A stretch of 64,000 nt of DNA from DATKWD01 sp963704815 (GCA_963704815.1 CAVPHU010000010.1:496001-560000); one strand, 5' to 3'. Counted from the stretch's first letter, positions 46,388 through 54,784 are shown. Notes: a model not told the origin generated them from the sequence alone. Program-made: numbers and translations.

Positions 46388-48037
46388 ATGAGTTCGATGG
46401 CCGATTCGATGGGGGATGTCGCCGAGATCGCGGTGCTGCGTGACCGGTTGTGCGATGTGGCTGCTCGGTTCGAGACCGATTCGTTGTACCCGCACGATGC
46501 GATGAACGTGGTGGGCGTGCTGCGGTCGATCATCAACACGGCCTCGGCGTTGGAGGCGTCGGCGGCCGAGCGAGTGGCGCAGGGCCGTGCGTGGGAACGG
46601 GGCGGGGCGCGTCGTCCCGAGGATTGGTTGGCCGGGGCGACGGGCACGTCGCCGGGTGAGGCTCGTGAGGCGATCGACACGGCTCGGCGTCGCAAGACGC
46701 AGTCTGCTCTGGATGCGGCGTCGAAGCAGGGGGAGGTGTCGCCCCGGCAGGCGGCTGCGGTGGGTAAGGCGGCCGAGGCGAACCCGGCCAAGGAGGCCGA
46801 GCTCGTGGGGAAGGCCAAGGCCAAGAAGGGCACGTTGCGGGATCTGCGTGAGGAGTGCGCGCGGGTGACCGCTGAGGCCGAGTCCGATCCTGATGGTGCG
46901 CATCGGCGTCGGCGCGAGGGTCGGCATCTGCGCAAGCGGCGCTGTGATGACGGTTCGACCGAGGTGATCCATCACTCGACGGCTGATGAGACCGCGGAGA
47001 TCTGGGCGAGTTGTGAGGCGGTGGCAAACCGGTTGTTCCTCGAGGAGCGCCGGCGCGGCGTCCGTCGCCCGCATGGTCAGCGCATGGCTGACGCGTTGGT
47101 GATCTTGATGCGGATCGCTCGAGGCGAACTCGACCCCCGCGCCGCCGAGCAATCCACGACCGCCGATGCCCGGTCCCGAAGACCCGGCAGAACCGCTGGG
47201 GGAGGCCTGCGATCCCGACCAACACCGCCCGCGATGGCGAACACGCTGCACGGGTCGCCCGAGCGTGTCACGTTCCTCGGCCTCACATGGTGCCGGGACC
47301 GACGTCACCGCCGATGCCACTCGCACCGACGACCCCTCCGCTGCGGACCAACCGCCCGCGGCGCTGAGCGAGCACGACAGCGACTCGCTGCCGCCCATCC
47401 ACCCGACCCGGTCCCGGAGTTCCGGCCGCCACCGTCGGCGCCGGGCCGGGCGCCCGATCCCGACGAACCCAGATCTCCACTTCTGCCCACCGGCGCCGAC
47501 CCGCCCGAACCCGATCTTGCCGAGGTGGCCGGTGCTGCTCTCGGGCGGGGTCTCGACACCAAGATCCTCATCCGCATCGATCACGCCGCCCTGGTCCGCG
47601 GCCGCACCGACCACGACGAGGTGTGCGAGATCGCCGGGGTCGGACCCGTTCCGGTCAGCCACGTCCGTGGGCTCATCGAGACCGGCGACCCCTTCATCGC
47701 CACCCTCGTCACCAAAGGCATCGACGTCACCACCGTCGCCCACGCCGGCCGACGAGCCAACGCCGTCCAATCCACCGCCCTCGACTGGGCCCAACCCGGC
47801 TGCTCGAACGAAACCTGCGACCTCACCGTCGGCCTCCAGGTCGACCACCGCCACGACTACGCCCACACCCGCACCACGTTCCTGCCCTGGCTCGACCGGC
47901 TCTGCAGCGCCGACCACGACCGCAAGACCCGCCTTGGCTGGGCCCTCGTCGACGGCACCGGCCGACGCGCCTTCGTCGCCCCCGACGACCCCCGCCACCC
48001 CCGACACGCCCGGTCCGATCGGCATCGAGCCAGCTGA
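46388..48037 (+). CDS. DUF222 / HNH endonuclease domain protein (13E12-repeat type)
   Basis: A 549-residue member of the actinobacterial 13E12/DUF222 family. Residues 1-260 are the helical DUF222 region (RSIINTASALEASAAERVAQ; DTARRRKTQSALDAASKQGEVS). Residues about 260-385 are a low-complexity Arg/Pro linker with little structure. The C-terminal 385-549 ends with the HNH nuclease motif LQVDHRHDYAHTRTTFLPWLDRLCSADHDRKT, preceded by the Cys pair GCSNETC; metal-binding histidines and the catalytic His-Asp are in place. Such genes occur in many copies per genome and mobilise or diversify, but their role is not established. The linker region has strong Pro/Arg frames on both strands, so part of it may be under weak constraint. 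Confidence 0.85.
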   Translation: MSSMADSMGDVAEIAVLRDRLCDVAARFETDSLYPHDAMNVVGVLRSIINTASALEASAAERVAQGRAWERGGARRPEDWLAGATGTSPGEAREAIDTARRRKTQSALDAASKQGEVSPRQAAAVGKAAEANPAKEAELVGKAKAKKGTLRDLREECARVTAEAESDPDGAHRRRREGRHLRKRRCDDGSTEVIHHSTADETAEIWASCEAVANRLFLEERRRGVRRPHGQRMADALVILMRIARGELDPRAAEQSTTADARSRRPGRTAGGGLRSRPTPPAMANTLHGSPERVTFLGLTWCRDRRHRRCHSHRRPLRCGPTARGAERARQRLAAAHPPDPVPEFRPPPSAPGRAPDPDEPRSPLLPTGADPPEPDLAEVAGAALGRGLDTKILIRIDHAALVRGRTDHDEVCEIAGVGPVPVSHVRGLIETGDPFIATLVTKGIDVTTVAHAGRRANAVQSTALDWAQPGCSNETCDLTVGLQVDHRHDYAHTRTTFLPWLDRLCSADHDRKTRLGWALVDGTGRRAFVAPDDPRHPRHARSDRHRAS

Positions 48038-48075
48038 GCGATCCGCGGCCGGAGGGTCGCAGGCACCAACGCACT

Positions 48076-48089
48076 GGTGGCGGGCCACC
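48076..48089 (+). terminator. Short hairpin downstream of the HNH gene
   Basis: GGTGGC and GCCACC pair over two bases, 39 bases past the stop and upstream of the convergent hydrolase gene end. It is short and lacks a U-run. Confidence 0.3.
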
Positions 48090-48179
48090 TAGGGCCCAGT
48101 CCCCCGTCTCGAGGCGACGACACTGCTCGGCGCGACGAGGGAAGGCAGGCGAGCCGGCGGCACCCCAGTCCTGTCGACG

Positions 48180-49178
48180 TCAGCCGGCGTCGAAGACGAA
48201 CGTCGTGAGTGCAGGATCGTCGGCGGCGACCAGGAGTTCCTCCTCGGCCTCGTCGATGTCGAGGACGTAGCGATCGAGGAAGGCCAGGGTCGACGCCTGG
48301 ATCAGCTGTGCGTGGCCAGGCAGCTGCGCTTCGACGCTCTCGCCTGCGTCCTGGAACGGGCCCGCGTGGCCTCCGCCCAGCAGCGTGACGAAGAACCGTG
48401 GGTCGGTGAGGTCGGCGTAGGCGGCTTCGGCGTTCGAGATGTCGACCAGTGGGTCGGCGTCGCCGTGGAGGAGGAAGACCGGCTGCTCCACCGGCGCGGC
48501 GAAGGTCCCGTTCTCGGTGTTCGTGTACCTGGTTCCCGCCAAGATGATCGCGGCGACGAACCTTGGGTCGCGCGTCACCTCGTTCACCGCCACCTCGTAG
48601 GTCGTGGCCCCGCCGGCCGACAGACCGGCTGCGGCGACTCGGTCGGGATCGAAGCGGTCGAAGAGTGCCGAAGCGGGGTCGGCCGACCGCGCGAGCAGCT
48701 CGTCGAGCACGAACGACACGTCGCCGGGTTGACCGGGAACGTCGAACAGGTTGGTGAATGATCCCTCTGCGTCGCGGTTGGTCAGCGGGAAGATCGGCGC
48801 GGCGACCGCGTAGCCCGCCTCCGCCCACGTCGCGTGCAGCTCTTCGAACGCATCGGGGTGTCCGGCCATGCCGTGGCTGAAGACGACCAGCGGTGCCGGC
48901 CCGTCGGTTTCGGGCAGGGAGAGCCAGACCCCGATGGTGCGCAAGTCGAGTTGGGGCCCGTTCGCGCTCTCGGGAGTCGGTCGCTGCGAGTCGACGAAGG
49001 TCATCTCCGACGTCGTGAACGCATGCGGGCGTTGGGCCCGAAGGTCGATCTCGGCGACGGGTGCGGGCTGAACTCGGGCCGGCTCGTCCGTACCAGGGGT
49101 CGTCGTCTCGGTCCCACCACATGCTGCGGCGAGGAGCACAGATGCCACCAGGGCGGCGGCTGCTCCCCGGAATCGCAC
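48180..49178 (-). CDS. Exported alpha/beta hydrolase (lipoprotein)
   Basis: A 332-residue secreted esterase/lipase-like enzyme. The signal ALVASVLLAAAC ends in a lipobox cysteine at residue 20. Catalytic triad candidates: the serine in GLSAGGA near 180, the aspartate in HGDADPLVD near 235, and the histidine in GGGHAGP near 268; the oxyanion loop is VVFSHGMAGHP. It resembles PET-hydrolase/dienelactone-hydrolase-like carboxylesterases (chlorophyllase-type layout), but no specific substrate can be inferred. GTG start. No operon partners; converges on the HNH gene. Confidence 0.85.
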   Translation of the reverse strand: MRFRGAAAALVASVLLAAACGGTETTTPGTDEPARVQPAPVAEIDLRAQRPHAFTTSEMTFVDSQRPTPESANGPQLDLRTIGVWLSLPETDGPAPLVVFSHGMAGHPDAFEELHATWAEAGYAVAAPIFPLTNRDAEGSFTNLFDVPGQPGDVSFVLDELLARSADPASALFDRFDPDRVAAAGLSAGGATTYEVAVNEVTRDPRFVAAIILAGTRYTNTENGTFAAPVEQPVFLLHGDADPLVDISNAEAAYADLTDPRFFVTLLGGGHAGPFQDAGESVEAQLPGHAQLIQASTLAFLDRYVLDIDEAEEELLVAADDPALTTFVFDAG

Positions 49179-49230
49179 GGCCGAAAGCTACCGGGCTGCG
49201 GGGGCCGGTTGCGGTGCGGCCGGCCGCGGG

Positions 49231-49650
49231 TCAGATGGCTCGCATACGGTTGTTGCGGGCGTTGTGCTCGACCTCGGCCAACCCGAGTGCTTCGAGCACG
49301 GGAGGCACGTAGTTCCCGAACCGGCCGCGCAACCCCTTCTTGAACCCGTACCAGCCGCCCACGGGATTGTCGGCCGATCGTCCCCACGCCTCGACGGTGT
49401 CGGGCTTGGTGTCCTTCTGCTCGTCGGCGTTGCCGAGCAGCATCCAGTCGTCGCGATCGCTGAGCATCCCGTGGAGATCGTCGATGCAGCGCAGGTGGTA
49501 GCGGAGCTCGGTGGCGCCGACCTGGACCACGAGCGCCGGCGGGTCGGCCTCGGGATCTCGATACGCCTCGAACTCCGACTTGCCCGGTGGGGTGGTCAGG
49601 ATCCACGGATCCTCGGGTGTCCCTGCGCCCTCGACGTCGACATCAGCCAT
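49231..49650 (-). CDS. Conserved actinobacterial protein of unknown function
   Basis: A 139-residue cytoplasmic protein that begins GAGTPEDPWILTTPPGKSEF, a pattern I recognise from uncharacterised proteins of many actinobacteria, followed by ALVVQVGATELRYHLRCIDDLHGMLSDRDDWMLLG and a Gly/Phe-rich end (WYGFKKGLRGRFGNYVPPVLEALGLAEVEHN). No cofactor motif is evident. ATG 49650 follows CGAGGAGAG, a good ribosome site, so the longer in-frame extension is not used. It diverges from a small HTH regulator across 95 bp holding a TGACA/TGTCA dyad. Confidence 0.7.
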   Translation of the reverse strand: MADVDVEGAGTPEDPWILTTPPGKSEFEAYRDPEADPPALVVQVGATELRYHLRCIDDLHGMLSDRDDWMLLGNADEQKDTKPDTVEAWGRSADNPVGGWYGFKKGLRGRFGNYVPPVLEALGLAEVEHNARNNRMRAI

Positions 49651-49701
49651 CCAACGACTCTCCTCGTGATTCGGTTGCGAGCAACGTAGCGAGCCAAAAC
49701 T

Positions 49702-49716
49702 GACATCTCTTGTCAT
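49702..49716. promoter_or_regulatory. TGACA-N5-TGTCA dyad between a divergent gene pair
   Basis: The site sits in the 95-bp gap between the unknown protein gene and the HTH regulator gene, and another TTGTC follows 5 bp later. Such dyads bind dimeric HTH/WYL-type repressors. It is the only evident element in the gap. Confidence 0.5.
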
Positions 49717-49745
49717 GAATTGTCGGATTCTGGGACACTTGCTCG

Positions 49746-50258
49746 GTGCGCGCGGGACGGCTGATCACGCTGATGCTGATCCTTCAGCGGCGCGGTCGGG
49801 TGACTGCGGCCGACCTGGCGTCCGAGCTCGAGGTCAGCGAGCGCACCGTTCTGCGGGATGTCGAGGCATTGTCGGGGGCCGGCGTGCCGGTGTTCGCCAC
49901 CCGCGGGCCCGGAGGAGGTTTCGAGTTGCTCGAGGGCTACGAACCGGAACTGCGTGAACCAGCGCAGTGGCGACCGCAGGCCTCCCGGCCGGGACGTCCC
50001 CGTCGAGCGCAGGTCCGCGTCGCGCCCGAAGGGCGACGCCTGGCTGCGGTGCTCGGTCGGCTTCAGCCCCTCCGCCTGCGACGGTCGGTCCCGCCCGATG
50101 ATCGCGGGTGGAGCGAGGCCACGTTTCGTCTCGACTCACTCGATGGTGCGGTCGCCGATCTGCTGTCGCTCGGTCCGCTGGTCGAGGTCCTCGGCCCGCC
50201 TGAGCTCCGGCGTGCGGTGGCCGAACGCTCCGAGCAGACCGCCCGCCTCTACCGCTGA
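49746..50258 (+). CDS. HTH (YafY/DeoR-like) transcriptional regulator, shortened
   Basis: A 170-residue regulator: residues 1-60 form the winged helix typical of YafY/WYL proteins (RLITLMLILQRRGRVTAADLASELEVSERTVLRDVEALSGAGVPVFATRGPGGGFEL). The family normally continues with a WYL ligand-binding domain to 220-330 residues; here the rest is Arg/Pro-rich in the middle and ends LVEVLGPPELRRAVAERSEQTARLYR, which resembles only the last part of a YafY protein. The WYL core is missing. GTG 49746 is used. It probably controls the divergent unknown gene through the dyad at 49702. Confidence 0.7.
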   Translation: MRAGRLITLMLILQRRGRVTAADLASELEVSERTVLRDVEALSGAGVPVFATRGPGGGFELLEGYEPELREPAQWRPQASRPGRPRRAQVRVAPEGRRLAAVLGRLQPLRLRRSVPPDDRGWSEATFRLDSLDGAVADLLSLGPLVEVLGPPELRRAVAERSEQTARLYR

Positions 50259-50382
50259 GACCGCCCGCGCGTCGAGGTCCCCCGGTCCGGGTTTCGTGGA
50301 CGGCCCCGGCAGGCAAGGATGGGGGTCCACATCGCGTCGGCCGACCGCCAGGTCGGCCGGGCCGAGACCCGAAGGGACGACC

Positions 50383-50613
50383 ATGAGCAGCATCGAACGG
50401 ATCCAGAAGGCCGAGGCAGAGGTGCAGCAGATGCAGGATGCGCTCGAGGTCGTGCAGAGCGGGCTGGCGCGGGCTGAGCACGTGGCCGCGGTGGCCGACG
50501 ATGCCCGTCAACGGTCGGGCAAGATGCTCAAGATCGTCCTCGTGCTGCTCGGCCTCGGGATCGTCGCCATCGTGATCTCGCGGCGCCGCCGTGGCGACGA
50601 CGACGACGAATAG
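50383..50613 (+). CDS. Small coiled-coil membrane protein
   Basis: A 76-residue protein: an amphipathic helix IERIQKAEAEVQQMQDALEVVQ with coiled-coil character, then a single membrane span KIVLVLLGLGIVAIVIS and a basic-acidic tail RRRRGDDDDE. No known family. The ATG has a fair upstream GAAGGGACG. The layout resembles small membrane-anchored scaffolds; its neighbours give no clue. Confidence 0.7.
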   Translation: MSSIERIQKAEAEVQQMQDALEVVQSGLARAEHVAAVADDARQRSGKMLKIVLVLLGLGIVAIVISRRRRGDDDDE

Positions 50614-50632
50614 CGCTCGAACGGCACAACGG

Positions 50633-51007
50633 TCAGCGCGCGGCCGGCTCCGAGGCCGGGGCTTGGGTCGTCGCCAGCGTGATGCCGATCATGGCCAGCA
50701 TGACGATCAGGACCATCATGACGATCATGGCCAGCATGACGATCAAGACCATCATGACGATCAAGACCATCATCCCGGCCTGGCCGGGTCCTGACGAGTC
50801 GATCGAGTCGAACACGACGACCGGCTGAACCGCGAACAGTTGGCCGTCGTCGAGGTACTCCACCCGCAAGTCGCTGATCGGCGAACCGAAGTCCTGGTCG
50901 GCATTCGAGTCGGTGAAGGTCGTGTCGCAGGTGGGTGCGCCGGAGGCACTGGGGCCCAGGCCGATCAACATCGCGAGGCCGAAGGTCAGCCCGACGATCC
51001 CGAGCAC
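50633..51007 (-). CDS. Hypothetical membrane protein with 12-residue Met-rich tandem repeats
   Basis: A 124-residue protein with a hydrophobic N-terminus (GIVGLTFGLAMLIGLG) that may be a signal or first helix, a short outside region with one cysteine (PTCDTTF), a VVVFDSIDSSG segment, then about 35 residues of the repeat MMVLIVMLAMIV forming a long Met-rich helix, and an Ala/Pro tail. The repeat is encoded by 36-bp tandem units. No family recognised; the start (GTG 51007) is uncertain. It converges on the small coiled-coil gene. Confidence 0.55.
   Translation of the reverse strand: MLGIVGLTFGLAMLIGLGPSASGAPTCDTTFTDSNADQDFGSPISDLRVEYLDDGQLFAVQPVVVFDSIDSSGPGQAGMMVLIVMMVLIVMLAMIVMMVLIVMLAMIGITLATTQAPASEPAAR
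50688..50774. repeat. 36-bp tandem repeat inside a coding region
   Basis: Two full 36-bp units (50688-50723 and 50724-50759) differ at one base, followed by a partial unit. Each encodes, on the minus strand, the 12-residue hydrophobic repeat of the membrane protein. Unit length is a multiple of three, so copy changes keep the frame. Confidence 0.85.
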
Positions 51008-51120
51008 CCCGGCCCGCAGCGCGGGGTCGCTTCCGAGCGGCCAGATGTCGGCCGTGGTAGCGACTGCTCACCCTGTGACCCTGGACCCACGGCCTCCGAT
51101 GCGGCCCGCGGACGAGGCGT

Positions 51121-51420
51121 TCAGCGATCGAGGGCGGTCAGCAGGTCGCCGACCGTGCGGCCCGCCTCGAGCGGATGTCGGAGCCCGAACTCGGCGTGGA
51201 CCTCGTAGGTGTTGCGGCGACCGACCCGTCGGACCTCGAGATAGCCGGCCTCGATCAGCTCGTGGAGGATCCGCTGGACGGCGCCCTCGGTGATCCCGAC
51301 CAGGTCGGCGATGTCCCGCTGCCTCAGTTCGGGGTCGCGAGACAGCGCCACGAGCACATGGCCGTGATTGGTGAGAAAGGTCCATCGCCGTTCATCCGGT
51401 CGTGGGTCGCGGTCGTTCAT
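51121..51420 (-). CDS. Winged-helix (MarR-like) transcriptional regulator
   Basis: A 99-residue one-domain regulator: NHGHVLVALSRDPELRQRDIADLVGITEGAVQRILHELIEAGYLEVRRVGRRNTYEV is a complete winged helix with recognition helix near TEGAVQRI; a short C-terminal helix follows. No ligand domain. Its ATG faces the Mrp operon across 290 bp that include an AT-rich patch with a GGTGT/ACACC dyad, so it may regulate itself and the antiporter genes; that is inference from position. Confidence 0.78.
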   Translation of the reverse strand: MNDRDPRPDERRWTFLTNHGHVLVALSRDPELRQRDIADLVGITEGAVQRILHELIEAGYLEVRRVGRRNTYEVHAEFGLRHPLEAGRTVGDLLTALDR

Positions 51421-51561
51421 GGGTTGGTGACTCCGGTGGGTCGGACGAGCGTTGCCGTCGAGCTGGACCGCGTCGTCATCGTCGGTGATCCCACGCGGCG
51501 CGAAGATGCCGGCCGAGCCACGATGGTGAGACCGGTCATCAGACAAAGACCATATCAAATA

Positions 51562-51579
51562 GGTGTATTAATTCACACC
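51562..51579. promoter_or_regulatory. GGTGT-N8-ACACC dyad in an AT-rich patch upstream of mrpA
   Basis: The dyad lies within about 60 bp (51541-51600) far less GC-rich than the rest of the window, with TATCAA and TATTAA hexamers that could be -10 boxes for either strand. It is 132 bp upstream of mrpA and 142 bp upstream of the regulator gene, and is the best candidate for the divergent promoter and its operator. Confidence 0.5.
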
Positions 51580-51710
51580 AATTCTGAAGAGGGTGAATGG
51601 GCGGTCCCTGTAGAGTGAGCGATGATCCGATCCCGGAGGAACGGGATCGCCCACGATTGAGCCGACGTGCCTGACCTCCCCACGACCCACGACCCGAGCG
51701 CGAGGCCACG

Positions 51711-53978
51711 ATGATCGCCTTCCTGCTCGGTGCCCACGTGGTGATGTGTGTCGCGCTCGGGCTCGCGGGCGAACGACTCGGGCGACGGGTGTTCTGGCTG
51801 GCAGCCATCCCGCCGGCCATCACCACGGTCTGGGCGATCACGCGGTTGGGCGACGCCCAGCCGACCACAGCCGACCTGACGTGGGTCGCCGGTCTCGATC
51901 TGAGCCTGTCGTTCAGCGTCGGCCCGTTGGCGGCGCTGATGACGGTCGTCGTGTCCGGCGTCGGCGTGGCCGTGTTCGTCTACTCGTTCGGCTACTTCAG
52001 CCCCGACGCGCCCGGCCTCGGCCGGTTCGCCACGACGTTGCTGGCGTTCAGCACCGCAATGGTCGGGCTCGTGTGGTCCGACTCGGTGTGGACGCTGTTC
52101 ATCTTCTGGGAGCTGACCTCGATCACGTCGTTCCTCCTCGTGGGTCACAAGAACACCGACCCGGTCGCTCGTGCTGCGGCTCGCCGGGCGTTGCTCATCA
52201 CGGCTTCGGGAGGGTTGGCGCTGTTGGCCGGATTCGTGCTGGTGGTCGATGCGACCGGCGTCACCCGGCTCAGCGCGATGCCGCCCATCACCGGTTCGGG
52301 AGCGACCGCCGCCGCGGTGCTGGTGATGGTCGCGGCCGCGACCAAGTCGGCCCAGGTCCCGTTCCACGTGTGGCTTCCGGGAGCCATGGCCGCGCCCACT
52401 CCCGTGAGCGCCTACCTGCACTCGGCCACGATGGTGAAGGCGGGCGTCGTGCTCGTCGCCCTCTCGTCCCCGGTGTTCAGCGAGGTCGACGTCTGGAAGC
52501 CGCTCGGCTTGACGTTCGGCCTGCTCTCGGTCGTGTGGGGGGCCGTCGGAGCCCTTCGCCACGTGGACGCGAAGCTCATCCTGGCCTGGGGCACGGTCTC
52601 GCAGCTCGGTCTGATGATCGCGCTGCTCTCGCTCGGGTCGTCGAAGGCGACGTTCGCGGCCGTCTCGATCCTGACTGCCCATGCGGTGTTCAAGGCCGCT
52701 CTGTTCATGGTCGTGGGCGAGGTCGACGTGCGGACGGGCACCCGTGACATCCGCGAGCTCTCGGGTCTGTGGCGCACCATGCCCGTCGCCTTCGCGGTCG
52801 CCGTCGTGTCCGCGGCATCCATGGCCGGCGTGCCACCCATGCTCGGGTTCGCGGCGAAGGAGGCGGCAGTCGAGGCCGTGCTCGGGTTGTCGGGGACCGA
52901 GGCCCTCGTGGTCGGTGGCCTCGTCATCGGGGGATCGGTGCTCACGGTGGCGTATTCGCTGCGGCTCGTCCTCGGGGTCTTCGCCGGATCGGGTTCGGCG
53001 ACCTCGGTCGGAGCGCCGAGGCCGGCGATGGCGATCCCGTCGGCGCTGCTCGGCATCGGGAGTCTCGCCGGGTTCGTCGCCCTCGGCTGGGTCACCGGCG
53101 TCGTGCGTCCGGCGGCCGTGCAGATCGACGCCGACGCCGGTGTCTACGAGCTCCTGCGCTGGCCGGGCCTCACCGATGCGTTCCTGGTGTCGATGGGCAT
53201 CGTCGTCGCCGGCGTCGTGCTCGGCATCGTGCTGGCACGGCAGGTGTCGAGGGTACCCGCACCGGTCGGTGCCACCTTCGTCGACCAGCTCACCGACGGG
53301 GTGCTCGTCGTCGCCCGCCGGCTCACCGGACGCGTCCAGCACGGATCGTTGCCGGTGTACGTCGCGACCATGGCCTTGACCGCCGGGCTCGCCACCGTCC
53401 CGTTCGCCTTCGCCGTCGATGCCGGCTCCCTCAGCTGGTGGGACAGTCCCGAGCAGGGCGCGCTCGCGATCCTCGTGGTCGCGGCGGCGTCGACCGCTGC
53501 GGTCGTCGGTTCGCGTCTGGGGGCGGCCTTGGGCCTCGGTGCGGTCGGCATCGGCGTCGCCGGTCTCTTCGTGACCCAGGGCGCCCCCGACCTCGCACTC
53601 ACCCAGCTCCTCGTCGAGACCGTCGTCGTCGTCGGGTTCGTCGTCGGGCTCGGACACCTCGCCCGCCGTTTCCCGCCCGTCGGCCACGTCTGGCGGGGCA
53701 TTCGCATCGCGGTCTCTGCGACGCTCGGCATCGCCGTCGCCGTCGCCCTGGCTGCGAGCAGCTCGGCCCCTTCGGGGGCGCCACCGTCGGTCGATCTCGC
53801 CGAGCAGGCGGTCGACGAGGGTGGCGGCAACAACATCGTCAACGTGATCCTCACCGACGTCCGTGCGCTCGACACGCTCGGTGAGGTCGTCGTGCTCGTC
53901 GTCGTCGCCATCGGGATCCTGGCCCTCGCCCGTCCCCGCAACGCCGACGACGAATCCGTCGCGGAGCCCATCGCATGA
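51711..53978 (+). CDS. mrpA: Mrp Na+/H+ antiporter subunit A
   Basis: A 755-residue polytopic subunit (about 20 helices) of the seven-subunit Mrp/Mnh antiporter, related to NuoL/NuoM. Proton-channel motifs are visible: FWELTSITSFLLVGH with the key glutamate near 125, KSAQVPFHVWLPGAMAAPTPVSAYLHSATMVKAG near 208, and the C-terminal MrpA-specific segment GAPDLALTQLLVE near 625. The length is at the short end for MrpA. First of six overlapping genes; the TGA overlaps the next ATG. It expels sodium and supports pH balance at the membrane. Confidence 0.95.
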   Translation: MIAFLLGAHVVMCVALGLAGERLGRRVFWLAAIPPAITTVWAITRLGDAQPTTADLTWVAGLDLSLSFSVGPLAALMTVVVSGVGVAVFVYSFGYFSPDAPGLGRFATTLLAFSTAMVGLVWSDSVWTLFIFWELTSITSFLLVGHKNTDPVARAAARRALLITASGGLALLAGFVLVVDATGVTRLSAMPPITGSGATAAAVLVMVAAATKSAQVPFHVWLPGAMAAPTPVSAYLHSATMVKAGVVLVALSSPVFSEVDVWKPLGLTFGLLSVVWGAVGALRHVDAKLILAWGTVSQLGLMIALLSLGSSKATFAAVSILTAHAVFKAALFMVVGEVDVRTGTRDIRELSGLWRTMPVAFAVAVVSAASMAGVPPMLGFAAKEAAVEAVLGLSGTEALVVGGLVIGGSVLTVAYSLRLVLGVFAGSGSATSVGAPRPAMAIPSALLGIGSLAGFVALGWVTGVVRPAAVQIDADAGVYELLRWPGLTDAFLVSMGIVVAGVVLGIVLARQVSRVPAPVGATFVDQLTDGVLVVARRLTGRVQHGSLPVYVATMALTAGLATVPFAFAVDAGSLSWWDSPEQGALAILVVAAASTAAVVGSRLGAALGLGAVGIGVAGLFVTQGAPDLALTQLLVETVVVVGFVVGLGHLARRFPPVGHVWRGIRIAVSATLGIAVAVALAASSSAPSGAPPSVDLAEQAVDEGGGNNIVNVILTDVRALDTLGEVVVLVVVAIGILALARPRNADDESVAEPIA

Positions 53979-54784
53979 TCGGGCCCTCGTCACCGGTCGT
54001 CGGTGTGGGAGTCCGGGTCGTCACCCCGCTCGCGCTCGTCGTCGCGGCCTACCTCTTCTTCGCCGGACACAACCGGCCCGGCGGCGGGTTCGCGGCCGGA
54101 CTCGTGCTCGGCGCGGTCGTCTCCCTCAGGGAGGTCGCGGGCGTCCGGCGTCCGATCGACGCCACTCGACTGCTCGCCGCGGGTGGGATCATCGTCGGGC
54201 TGGTGTCGATCGCACCGCTGTTCGCCGGCGATGTCCTGCTCGACCAGGTGGTGTTCGAGACCACCGTGCCCGTCCTCGGCAAGATCAAGGCCGGCTCGTC
54301 GCTGGTGTTCGACGCAGGGGTGACGCTCGTCGTCCTCGGCCTCATCGTCGCGGTGCTCGAAGGGCTCGTGGGAGATCAGCTCGCCGACCGGTCGAATCGC
54401 GCGCCCGAGGCGAAGGGACGCGCGATGAGCATCGCGCTGATCTTCGCCGTCGGTGGGCTGGTGGCCATCGGCACCTACCTCATCACCGCCCGTTCGTTGA
54501 GCCGCATCGTGCTCGGGTTCTCGTTGCTCGGCCACGCCGCGGTCCTCTCGCTGCTGGCCGCCGGCGGTCCGGCGGGCGAGCCGCCCCTCGCCGACGAGAA
54601 CGCTGCGGTCGACGCGGCCAACCCGCTGCCCCAGGCGTTGTCGCTCACGGCCATCGTCATCTCGTTCGGCCTGACGCTCTTCCTGCTGGCGCTGGCGCGC
54701 CGTCAGCACGGCCTCACCGGCGACGACCTGGTCGAGGATGATCTCGAGGATCGTCGTATCGCCGGCGAAGGCGAGACGTCGTGA
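53975..54784 (+). CDS. mrpBC: Mrp antiporter subunits B and C, fused
   Basis: One 269-residue chain carrying two subunits. Residues 1-135 match MrpB (VTPLALVVAAYLFFAGHNRPGGGFAAGLVLGA is diagnostic); residues 150-250 match the NuoK-like MrpC (IGTYLITARSLSRIVLGFSLLGHAAVLSLLAAGG; DPLPQALSLTAIVISFG-type C-terminus). An internal ATG at 54425 marks where mrpC would normally begin, but no stop separates them and no ribosome site precedes it. ATGA overlap with mrpA; the stop overlaps the GTG of mrpD. B-C fusion is uncommon but keeps the operon order. Confidence 0.9.
   Translation: MIGPSSPVVGVGVRVVTPLALVVAAYLFFAGHNRPGGGFAAGLVLGAVVSLREVAGVRRPIDATRLLAAGGIIVGLVSIAPLFAGDVLLDQVVFETTVPVLGKIKAGSSLVFDAGVTLVVLGLIVAVLEGLVGDQLADRSNRAPEAKGRAMSIALIFAVGGLVAIGTYLITARSLSRIVLGFSLLGHAAVLSLLAAGGPAGEPPLADENAAVDAANPLPQALSLTAIVISFGLTLFLLALARRQHGLTGDDLVEDDLEDRRIAGEGETS

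Noticed and set aside
50688..50774. Possible CRISPR-like direct repeats
   Set aside because: Units are contiguous without spacers and encode a hydrophobic protein repeat.
51573..53993. An 806-codon open frame antisense to mrpA, and similar ones antisense to the ATPase (4845-6296) and elsewhere
   Set aside because: They follow the codon bias of the opposite strand, are rich in Arg/Asp/His with no domain, and mrpA and the ATPase are unmistakable.
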